Below the pieces are notes generated by a model, which saw only the letters and a program-made list of their open reading frames with translations, ran no database searches and was not told the DNA's origin. The translations under genes and the position numbers were made by a program. 64,000 nt of DNA, taken from assembly GCA_019096065.1 (NCBI GenBank), contig JAGUCH010000002.1, positions 15,574,501 to 15,638,500 of the forward strand, in the 5' to 3' direction. Each line of letters opens with the position of its first letter. Within the stretch, counting starts at the first letter, position 1. The stretch comes from Paracyclopina nana (taxonomy: Eukaryota; Arthropoda; Copepoda; Cyclopoida; Cyclopettidae). Shown here piece after piece: positions 10,158-19,420 of this stretch.

Positions 10158-11869
10158 TTTTACTTCACCGTTCGACTAGAGCAACATGCTGCTGTGTTCA
10201 AGGTCGAAAATGCACAGCTTTTTTGCATTTCTGCAATTTTTATGTGACATGCTAATCACAAAAAAGCTATTACTTTATAAAGTTGAAAAAGTACCTAGTC
10301 ACTTGACGTTTTCATAATAATTTGTAAGATTGTCTATATGAAATCCTTCACATCTACGCAGACTTATCCAATGAAGAATTTGGCATTCTGGCCTCTTTGG
10401 CTTGAAGAAAAATGACCTCAAGCTTTTTGAAATATCTGGTAGAATTGGGCTTTCTAAGGAGGACCCGAGCCCGATTAACCCATATTGCAAGACATTTTCG
10501 AAAAACCCTTAGACTAAATCCAAGTCCTTTTCCTTTTTTTAGGCTTTTGTGCGCTATTCAAATGTGGTGTTCATTTACTTTATTTCAAGATTTTAACTTG
10601 AACCAGATTACTTGTCAACATAGATTGATTCTATTATATCATCAACTTGCCTAGCATTTTTCAGTTTTGACTTTGATAAATACGTATGAATTGAAACATG
10701 CAGAACTTTTTTATAAAAAGTATAAAAATTATAGAAAATTAATTCTCAGGCGGTTTGAGTTATTTATTAACGAAAGTTGCAGGATTGCACATTTCACACT
10801 TTAGCAACTTTGTTTTTAAAAAGTTGATGAGCGCAACTTAACACGATTTAATTACCGCGGTGATTATGGGGAGGATAACTAATTAATCTGTTACCTCCGT
10901 ACTGCAGTGAGTTAGTAATTAATCCACTTGAGCAACTCGCGTTGTTGTAGCTGCCACACGCATAAACTCTTATGACCGAGCTCAACTCAAGGAGCAGATT
11001 TAGCAAGAGAATGCTATCTTCATATTTGTCTTGAAATTATTTGCTACATTTCTCGCCCTTACGTAATATTTGCGTTTCCCGAACTTTAGCACATTTCCAA
11101 AATCATGCCAAGTTTATAAAATTCTAAATTCCTTGGCGTTGAGTGGAAACAGTAAATATAAGGGTATTCATGCCTGTCAGCACTTTTTTGTCAAATCCAT
11201 AACTTACCCCCAACTTGTTCATGGTGATTGGAGCTGAAAGCAGGCGCAAAAAGCTCTGTCACTCTCGATGTGCAATCGCGGCGCGGTTTGCGTCACTCGA
11301 CAGGCATGATCAGTAAGCAGCGCGATCTCTCTAAATGTTATCTGACAATGTTCAGACACTCCTGAAATTGATGATTATCATCATCCACAAACACAGCAGC
11401 ATTGCTCATGTTTAGGCAGCAGCTTCACTCTCTTGCATGTTTGTCCAGGTAATGGAATGCGCCTCTAAAAGACGAGACGGCCGCAGAAATCTCACAAAAA
11501 TCGCCGCAAGCTACAAGATGTCACTTCAACTTATATTGAATTGAGCTTCGGGACATTTTCCTTTTCTAAAAAGCCATTTATATGTAGCACTTCATTCATG
11601 ATTAAACATAATTTTATGTTTATTTTATGATTAAAGTGTGCACTTGGACCTATTGCAATAGTCACTTTATGGTGTGCTTTAAAAGTGCGATTTAGAGCAA
11701 AAGCTCCTGAGGGAAATAATGATGTGCATTTGTCAAATGTCTCAATGAAGTTTTATGACTGGCAACATAAAAGTTTTTGGGTCATTTCCTACAACTAATT
11801 TCAAAACAGATGCTGATATTGTTCTCAGCTTACTCGAATTCATTTAGGCTAGGTTTGCAACCTTACTGT
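10158..11869. other. Gene-free stretch upstream of the DPP4-like gene
   Basis: I find no supported gene. The short open frames at 10299-10654 lack domains and show no coding pattern. The first 200 to 300 bases are the likely DPP4-like promoter. A more GC-rich patch with several CpGs lies near 11270-11330. Nothing else could be named. Confidence 0.4.
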
Positions 11870-12376
11870 TTAGAATGAGAAAATATGAGTAAAGCTTTAC
11901 TAGCCCGAGCCTGCGAGGCCTGTAGTTATATGAGTGTTTTTCATTTTTATATACTGCAATAATTGCTATAATTAAGTTTACCGATCCAACTTAGCCCTTT
12001 TATATCAAAGTTCTTTCTAAGCATTTTTGGGGGCATTATGGTTATTTATTTCGAGCTGTGGCACGTAAAGTAGGGTCATGAAATAGCCGAGCGAGTACAG
12101 CTTTACTAGCCCGAGCCTGCGAGGGCAGTAATTGTAGGAGTGTTTTTCCATTTTAAAATCCTAGGTCAGCTATTAAATTAAACAATATTATGTGCCCCAG
12201 CTCAAAATATACAATTTTTTAATCTGTAATACAATTTTTACGAGTTTACCGGGCTGCCCCGTGCCCTAAAAAATGCTGCTTGGTTTTAAGTTGCTATGTG
12301 AATATCATTGGCTCTCATGAGCTAACATCCTGTGGTTTGGGAGCAATAAAACAGACTTTTAAAAACTGTTTCTATA

Positions 12377-12590
12377 GCTCCTATGGAACAATGGTAAGAG
12401 CGCTGGGCTCTTGATTCAGCCATCTGAGGTTCAAATCCCAGTCATTCCTTAACTTTTTCTGATTTCATTATCTGGCTTAATTTCAGTTAAAGTTCTGTAC
12501 ATAGCATGCAATTTCTATGATGTTTCCATAGCTCAGTGGTTAGAGTTTTGTAATGCTGATCCAACTGTCTGAAGTTCGAATCCAATCATC
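12377..12590 (+). repeat. tRNA-like module pair, copy A
   Basis: Module 1 (about 12377-12448) has an A-box-like ATGGTAAGAGC, a 7-nt loop CTCTTGA on a weak anticodon stem, and B box GGTTCAAATCC. Module 2 (about 12519-12590) has TAGCTCAGTGGTTAGAG and B box AGTTCGAATCC and is followed by a run of eight Ts, a Pol III terminator. Acceptor stems do not pair, so these are tRNA-derived sequences and not working tRNAs. Confidence 0.55.
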
Positions 12591-13022
12591 TTTTTTTTCT
12601 ATCTTCTTTGGAATTTGGATTAGTTCCATGGAATATGAGGGCATTAAATCACTTAAATTCCCTCAAATTTGATTCAAGGGTTATTAAGTATTTAATATCC
12701 CCCCCAATTGCTTAGAAAGAAATGTGACATAAAAGAGCTGAGTCGGATCGGTAAACTGAATTATAACACGAGGAAATCGTATTACAGTATATGAAATTTT
12801 CAAAGTAAGCTATTTAATGACCCAATTTTACGTGCCCCAGCTCAAAATATACAATTTTATATACTGTAATTCGATTTTTGAGTGTTTTAATGAAGTTACC
12901 GGGCTGCCCCGTGCCCTAGAAAATACTGCTCGGTTTTTATGCTACGTATCACTGGCTCTCATCAGCTGGCATCCAGTGGTTTTAGACCATTAAGTAGAGT
13001 TTAAAAATACATTTCTTATGAG

Positions 13023-13238
13023 TTGCACCTATGGCATAGTGGTTAGAGTGCTTGGCTCTTGATTCTGCAGTCTAGGGTTCAAAACCCAGTCATTCCTTGA
13101 TTTTTTTTGGTTTCTTTATCTGGCTTAAATTCCTTAAAGTCCTATACATAGCATGCAATTTTCATGCCGTTTCCATAGCTAAGGGGTTAGAGCATTGGAA
13201 TGCTAATCCAACTGGCTGAGGTTCAAATCTTGGATGAT
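13023..13238 (+). repeat. tRNA-like module pair, copy B
   Basis: Module 1 (about 13023-13097) has CATAGTGGTTAGAG, the loop region GGCTCTTGATT and B box GGTTCAAAACC. Module 2 (about 13166-13238) has CCATAGCTAAGGGGTTAGAG, an anticodon-like arm TTGGA-ATGCTAA-TCCAA with perfect pairing, and B box GGTTCAAATCT. A T8 run follows. It is a diverged duplicate of copy A. The acceptor stems do not close. Confidence 0.55.
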
Positions 13239-13551
13239 TCTCTTTTTTTTCTAACTTCTTTGGAATGTTGATTAGTTCCATGGAATTTGATGGACATTAA
13301 ACTGCTTAAAATCCCTCAAATTTGATTCTAGGGCCGTTAAGTATTTAATATCCCCCAAATTGCTTAGAAAGAACTGTGATATAAAAGAGCTGAGTCGGAT
13401 CGGTAAACTGAATTATAACACGAGGAAATCGTATTACAGTATATAAAATACTTAACGGCCCTGGAATCAAATTTGAGGGATTTTAAGCAATTTAATGCCC
13501 CTCATATTCCATGGAAGTGATCCAAATTCCAAAGAAGTTGGAAAAAAGAGA

Positions 13552-13764
13552 GGATCATCCAAGATTCGAACCTTAGACAGTTGGATTAGCATGCCAATGC
13601 TCTAACCACTGAGCTATGGTAACATCATGAAGATTGGATGCTATGTACAGGACTTTAATCATAACTTAAGCCAGAAAAAGAAATAAAAAAAGTTAAGGAA
13701 TGACTGGGGTTTGAACCCTACACTGCTGAACCAAGAGCCAAGCGCTCTAACCATTGTGCCTCGG
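13552..13764 (-). repeat. tRNA-like module pair, inverted copy C
   Basis: On the minus strand, module 1 (13764-13696) reads CACAATGGTTAGAGC with B box GGTTCAAACCC. Module 2 (13627-13552) reads CCATAGCTCAGTGGTTAGAG, arm TTGGC-ATGCTAA-TCCAA and B box GGTTCGAATCT. Order and spacing match copies A and B, so the pair moved as one unit. No acceptor stem closes. Confidence 0.55.
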
Positions 13765-14075
13765 ATTTTAAAATGGAAAAACACTCGTAGAATTACAGCC
13801 CTCGCAGGCTCGGTCTAGTAAAGCTGTACTAGAGTTTTCCCATTTTAAAATCCTCGCTCGTGCCCCAGCTCGAAATAAATAACTAAAAACGTCGAATAGC
13901 TATAAAAAATTTTCACACATCCACTCTCGTGCATTTACGTTTAATAAGCCTCTCTGAGCTATTTTTATAATGGCCCAATTTTACGTCCCCTTGCTAGACA
14001 TAAATAAATATTTGCCCACTGGATTGAGTATCATAGAATCATTCCTTACAATGCATATTCTATATAAAATGTATT

Positions 14076-16781
14076 TTAGGCCATTTCCTCCACAACTGAT
14101 TTCAAAACCGAGGCAGCCATCAAGGCTGCATACTGTTGCCAGTCTTTGCGCCTTGTCCCATCCTTGTAGTCTGCCATTCCTCGAATGAGCGTGTATTGGT
14201 CCTTGCGATTGCCATAGATCGACTCGACGACCGCATCGAGCTCCGAATCAAATGCCAGGATTCCATTGCGTGACGCATACTCCTGCCTCAGTTGATCATC
14301 CAAGGCCACAGCTCGTCCGGCAGCAATTGGGCCCATATGTAGCATGGGCAGCTCCCTGGACCTGGGGTCCACTTGGCCAGCCCTCGGGGTGGGATGTCCC
14401 ACTTCGATCACATCTCCACCGCCCATGCTCATGTAAAGCTTGTCCGAGTCTCCAGAAGGCCGCAGCCAGCCTTCGTCCACGAATCCAAGGCCATCAGTGT
14501 CCTGGCCCTCGTTGGGACCTCCGCACAATTGGCTCAGGCCTTGCTGGTAGTTGTCCATCCAAGGAGCATTTCCTCCCAGTTCGTGGAATTTTTCCACGAG
14601 GCCAGCCTCAATGTCCTGGAGGCCAAGATCAACGGGGCACCATGACTTGGTTTCGAATTGGATTTCTCCATTGGAACGTTCCTTGACTGACTCGCAAAAT
14701 TGGTAGATGAACTTTTGGCCATGCTGCGAGGGTGCGGCCATGACAACGTCACCGAGACGCACGTGCTTGTCAAAGTCTGTGTAATGCGGAACTGCGCCTG
14801 CCACGCCCACGAGAAACACGTGCTCCACGCCCTAGATAGGAAAACTTAGATGTCATTTTGCAGGGTTTGATGCGCTTCTTACTTGAAAGGTGCCGAGCAG
14901 CCTTGTGGTTGAGCTTCCAGTTGCGATCAGGGCCGCGTTGCCGGAACTGGCACCTGTCATAGGTAATTTGGTGCTTACCACGCGGTGGTTTCCTATGTCG
15001 CCCAATGTATATACGTTGGCCTCTCCTGCAAATGGGCATGACATGTAGAAGAACTGTGCTAAGAGGCACTTGTAGCAATATGCTCTCACCGTAAACCAAA
15101 GTTAAACGAAAGGTAAGAAATCATGCATGAACCCAAAGAAGAGTGAACTGAAGGCAAAAACAACAAAAATAAAACGTACCATTCTAGAAAAACAAATTCA
15201 CGCACATAGGTGATTTTAACTTTGCCACCTCAACACAGCTGCAAAAATCTTTGCCAAAAAAAGAAGAACTCTGAACTAGTAAAAATGTAGCATATACATG
15301 TGAGTTGGCAAAGTTAAAGTGAGCCTTAAAATAATGTGGCACGCATAGACAAACAAATCATCAACCTATAATAGTAATAATGATAAATTAGGGTTAAGAC
15401 ACACTCAGTACAGCGAGATGCTTTTAGCATCTGGACTTGCCTACAGTTGCATATCTCATAAATGTCTGTTTGTTGGTCATCATGGCATCCACTGCCATTT
15501 TCTCGAAATATTGTGCAGTGATGACAGCTATTGTGGGCTGCAGAGCTCGCTCTGCAAGCCTTGGCATTTGTTTCACCACTGTCACCTCCTCCTCGTTCTG
15601 ATGGACTCTCCGGAAGGCACCAGCTGCCGAGTCCAGCCCAGCAGCTCCAGGAACTCCAACTCCGACCGGCTTCACCAACTTCTTCTCCACCAACTCCAGG
15701 ACCATATTTCTGACAATTTCAGTCTCGGACTTGAACCTTCTGGACATGTCATCGATGGTCAGGGAATTGGGATAGGCCTCCTCAATTATGGCTAGCACCT
15801 TTTCTGGAGCCAATTCCTCTTTCTTCTCCTTCTCCTCGTCGACTGAAACAAAGATGTTTTAAGCAATTGGACACCGAAGACTTGAAAAATTCGGTTAGTG
15901 GAGCAGCACATGACAGAAACACTGTACATTAGCCCATGGAATACCTCTCAATCTCAAGCGTCTGATTATGTTAAGATTGGTGCCAATGGAGCAGTTAATC
16001 AAAGCTAAAAGAACATGTTCCGCGTATTAGTTAGAAGCCTTGCAAAAAAAACCTCAAGGTAGTTATTATTATGTGAATCATTTGAACCTCCTCCTCCGTT
16101 ATTGGCCAGAGCTGCACATTTAGGACCCCTTTTTTCTACGCTGTAAAGCATAGCACCAGGCTTGGCTATGGTAGCATCGAAATTGTACTATTGAAGAATA
16201 TTGGAAAATGTAGCCACTCACTTGGCCGATTTGGCAGTTCGTGCATCTCCTTCTCTTGGGTCATTTCAACCTCAACTTTGGCCATCATGGGGTAATCGAG
16301 TTGCATCAGCTTCATGATTTTCTTGATGAAGCCCACATAGTCCCTGGGGAAGTCCACGGGGCTGACGAGTTTCTTGAAGAAGTCCTGAGCTGCGGTCGCC
16401 CTTTGATTGGTGGGGAAGAGCTCCTTGAACCAGTAGGACAAAGTCCTCTTTTCTTGAGTATACATTGAGGTGGCTTTGCTCACGAGGAACACTCTGAATT
16501 CCAAGGACAAGTGTGCTGCGACATTGGCCCACTCGTCATCTTGGTCTCCGACTTGCTGCTTGTTCACTATGATGCCAGCATTGCTCCCGCCAGCCACGTG
16601 CACCTTGGCATCTCCATTTGAGCTAGTGTTTTGTATAATACGTTTACGTTCCATTTTCAGCGTGGTCGAATTGCTCGTCTTCTTCTTCGGAGTCATCACG
16701 ATCCTCTCTGCAATCAATAACTATTTAAATATGCCGTATTCTTTTATAGCAATTTCACTCACCATCTGGATCGGGCTCCAT
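14076..16781 (-). CDS. Winged-helix plus nucleoside-phosphorylase-fold protein of unknown function
   Basis: Five minus-strand exons: 16781-16763, 16707-16222, 15842-15441, 15025-14883 and 14831-14076. The product is 601 residues. Intron 3 uses a GC donor (TAG|GCAAGT); the others are GT-AG. A 19-nt first exon carries the ATG. Residues about 45-165 are a helical region of unknown type (VFLVSKATSMYTQEK, LSYWFKELFP). Residues about 170-300 look like a winged helix (EKVLAIIEEAYPNSLTIDDM) plus a helical extension. The C-terminal 300 residues resemble the PNP/UDP phosphorylase fold: VFLVGVAGAVPH, VRLGDVV, and later GILAFDSELDAVVESI and IRGMADYKDG. In true enzymes the late motif contacts the nucleoside, so binding is plausible. 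I know similar hypothetical proteins in invertebrates but no assigned function. Confidence 0.8.
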
Positions 16782-17951
16782 TTTGCTCTGTATGTTGAAA
16801 TGCTGCTGTACTTTGTTCAACTAGGCGCACTTCCTCACTTTTTCAAAGTTGCATTGTAGTTTCATATAGGGCCTGCCAATTGGAAAAACATGTCATTTGC
16901 CATGCTTCAATGCACTTTTTCGACAACACAGTAATACTATGTTATGAAAGATAAGGCAACAAAGCGCTCGATCTCGTGCTGCTATTTTATCAGAGTGTTT
17001 GCATCAGTGCCTCCCTTCATGTGAATTTTCACAAAGAATGGATCTTTTTCAAGCGCTAATTTTACCTGATGTTAGATATGTAGCTCGCTATTGTTTTGAT
17101 AAGGGTGTGGACGCCATAGCAAGAGCCGGTGCATAAGCTTGACTTTGGCACAACAATACAAGGGGAGAAAGCTGCTGATGCTATTGCTGGTGCAGCACGG
17201 GCTTTCTCCATGAATATGGGCTGTTCATGACAGCGCACTTTATTGGCACGCGGCAAAGTTCGAACCGCAGCAAGCATAAATCACTCACCACGAGCTACCC
17301 AATGAAGTGAAACAGCCTCACGATTGTGGCAATTCTCATTATCGATCACTCTGATTTCTACTTTTCAGCGTCGTTCAAAAAGAAGAATGACTCATGCTTT
17401 ACATATCCACTTGTTATTCTAGTTAGCTATGTAAAAAGCGTATATGTTCCTATGTACTAATGCGTTTTTTAACTTTGCAAATATCTAGCCAACTTTGTTA
17501 GAATGACAAGCCACTCTTAAAAACAGGTCCGTAAATATTATTGCCCATATTATATTAAAGTATTTTGAAATGTTTTTTTTTTCAATTTTAGCATATTGTT
17601 AGAGCTAAAAGAGTGTGCATAAGCTATGACAAGTGCAAAAAACTTAACGTAAAGAAGACAAATGATAAGTAAGTTAATTGGAGTTAGAATAGTATTCGCT
17701 TACCAGTAATTCACGAACTGCAAAATTCCGCGAATTCCTTGTTTACTTGCTGTGTGATCAATTCAAACCCATAAGAGGTACTGTGCAACTTGAGCTCGTT
17801 TGTGACCCGGTCTGATCTCCGTTTCACCTACTTATTGAGCGCCTTCCTCGCGCTATATCCAATCTGGTAACGCCTCACTACACCTTAAGGTTTATAGTGC
17901 TTGCAATTAAATAGCTATTTCATTTCGTACACAGTCATCGTTTCGATAAAA
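16782..17951. other. Gene-free gap
   Basis: No supported gene. A 71-codon minus-strand frame near 17062-17277 has no domain and no family resemblance. The right part abuts the torsin 3' end and the left part is the 5' flank of the winged-helix protein gene. Confidence 0.4.
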
Positions 17952-19040
17952 TCACAGCCCTTCGTCGTACAATAATTCGTCCACTTTTTGAGCCACTCTT
18001 TTGCAGCCTGTCGTTGAGAAAATGTTCGAGTCCTCAGGCCAGAATGTCAGTTCAGCCAACACACTCTGGATGAGGCCTACATGATCCACAGGGCTAAGCC
18101 CACGAGCTATCAGTTCCTTTTCCACACATTGCCGAACATGCACCGGCTCCAGAGGCAAGAATGGAACGTACACATCAATGAGGCTTTTGTCAATGATGGC
18201 ACTGTTTTGAAGCCCACCAACCTCGTTGAAGGCCCCCCGCATTATGAGGCCTTCGTAGTCTACATATCGGAGCTCTGAACGCTTAAATCCGCTCTTCCAG
18301 GACTCGAATGTCTTCCTTGTGATTTCACGACCACCAGTGTTGCTCAAAAGTAAAAACATGCTTTTACTCAAGTCAACTCCGTTGATAATGGCATGGTGGT
18401 CCATGAAAGGCTTCACAGAGTCCAACACGCCCACTGGCATCTTGTCAACCTCGTCAAATATGAACAGCGAATGTGGGCAAGCGGTGACATTGCTCAAGAT
18501 CCAATCTCGAAGGTTCCTCTTGTACTCTGACACGAACCGTTCGTCGTAAAAATGAACGGTGGAGATGAACATTCGCGAGTGGCGGCTTTTCATGCCTTTC
18601 CTGAACAAAGCCTCGGCGATGAATTTGGCCACAAAGTTCTTGCCGCTGCCTGTCCACCCATGGAAGCTCATGACGAGCGGCTTGCTGTATTTGTGGCTGT
18701 GTGTCCACCTCCTCGAGAGTGCGGACATGATCAGCGCCTTGGCAATGTGCTGGCCAAATAAGTGCTCGTCTAAGCTCTGCTTGAGCATAGTTAAGTTTTG
18801 GGTTGTCCAGTACTGCGATGAGCAATGCTCTCCCCATATTTTACTGAGGGTGTGCGAGAATGGCTGGTCAGGAATGTAGTTGACAGCGATGAACGGGAGT
18901 ATCAGAATGGTGAATATCACGATGTTGACATAGATGAGTAATTTGAGTCGCGATTCTTGTCTTTTCTTCTTAGGTTTGTCTCTTGTGATGACTGCCACCT
19001 CGTCGTCCGAATTGTCCATTAAAGCATGCTTTCTCTTCAT
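17952..19040 (-). CDS. Torsin-like AAA+ ATPase with N-terminal membrane anchor
   Basis: A single exon of 362 residues, intronless unlike most neighbours. The N-terminus is charged with a basic cluster (KPKKKR), then a TM segment at about residues 33-54, so a type II anchor replaces the cleaved signal peptide of torsin-1. The AAA+ parts are clear: Walker A GWTGSGKN (128-135), Walker B LFIFDEVDK (192-200), sensor-1 region LLLSNTGG, and the torsin-specific sensor-2 GCK (345-347). Torsins act in the ER lumen and nuclear envelope and need LAP1/LULL1-type activators. The N-terminal layout recalls torsin-4A, but I cannot settle the subfamily. It is divergent from XAB2 with 380 bp between start codons. 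Confidence 0.88.
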   Translation of the reverse strand: MKRKHALMDNSDDEVAVITRDKPKKKRQESRLKLLIYVNIVIFTILILPFIAVNYIPDQPFSHTLSKIWGEHCSSQYWTTQNLTMLKQSLDEHLFGQHIAKALIMSALSRRWTHSHKYSKPLVMSFHGWTGSGKNFVAKFIAEALFRKGMKSRHSRMFISTVHFYDERFVSEYKRNLRDWILSNVTACPHSLFIFDEVDKMPVGVLDSVKPFMDHHAIINGVDLSKSMFLLLSNTGGREITRKTFESWKSGFKRSELRYVDYEGLIMRGAFNEVGGLQNSAIIDKSLIDVYVPFLPLEPVHVRQCVEKELIARGLSPVDHVGLIQSVLAELTFWPEDSNIFSTTGCKRVAQKVDELLYDEGL

Positions 19041-19420
19041 TTTGTGTGTTGGCGTGTTTTTAAACTCGCGGAAATCCGAAATCCACTACAAAAAAATTAA
19101 CGTGACCACGCACTACGCAGGCATTGTACAAACAATTTTAAGGCAGCATGTCACTTTCTTTTCACTTTTAAGCACTCAAAGAGAAAGATAATCTATTGAA
19201 AAATTGAATCAAATCCCACTGAAAAAAACTTCATGCTCGTAAGCATAAATTATTTTCCCAATTTTATTTTTTAAACCTCGTAGAATTCGTAATCTTTTTT
19301 GGATTGACTTGAATATTCGGCTCGTTTAAGAAACGCCGAAACGTAAACAAAGTTTTGTGGATTTTTTCAAAAAACGTATCTGGCTTGATTCTGAAGGAAC
19401 TGTCACTCAGTTGACTCAAA
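19041..19420. promoter_or_regulatory. Divergent promoter region between torsin-like gene and XAB2
   Basis: A 380-bp intergenic stretch between two start codons facing apart. No coding content and no core element I can name. A bidirectional role is inferred from layout. Confidence 0.35.

Larger units (their letters stand above)
11870..13900. repeat. Composite repeat cluster: about 640-bp direct duplication plus inverted partial copies
   Basis: Two direct copies of about 620-640 bp occupy roughly 12180-12815 and 12820-13440. Both begin near GTGCCCCAGCTCAAAATATA and run through ACCGGGCTGCCCCGTGCCCTA to CGAGGAAATCGTATTACAG. A third, partial, inverted copy covers 13441-13765. Another inverted fragment lies at about 11880-12030. 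A segment with CTTTACTAGCCCGAGCCTGC at 11893 and about 12101 recurs inverted at about 13797-13825, so the whole block looks flanked by long inverted repeats. Each full copy holds two tRNA-like modules. I see no transposase or reverse transcriptase. Copy divergence suggests an old array. Confidence 0.7.

Noticed and set aside
12377-12448. A working tRNA gene (Lys-CTT-like loop)
   Set aside because: The acceptor stem does not pair and the anticodon stem depends on G-T pairs. It is repeated with the surrounding unit, so a tRNA-derived repeat is the better call.
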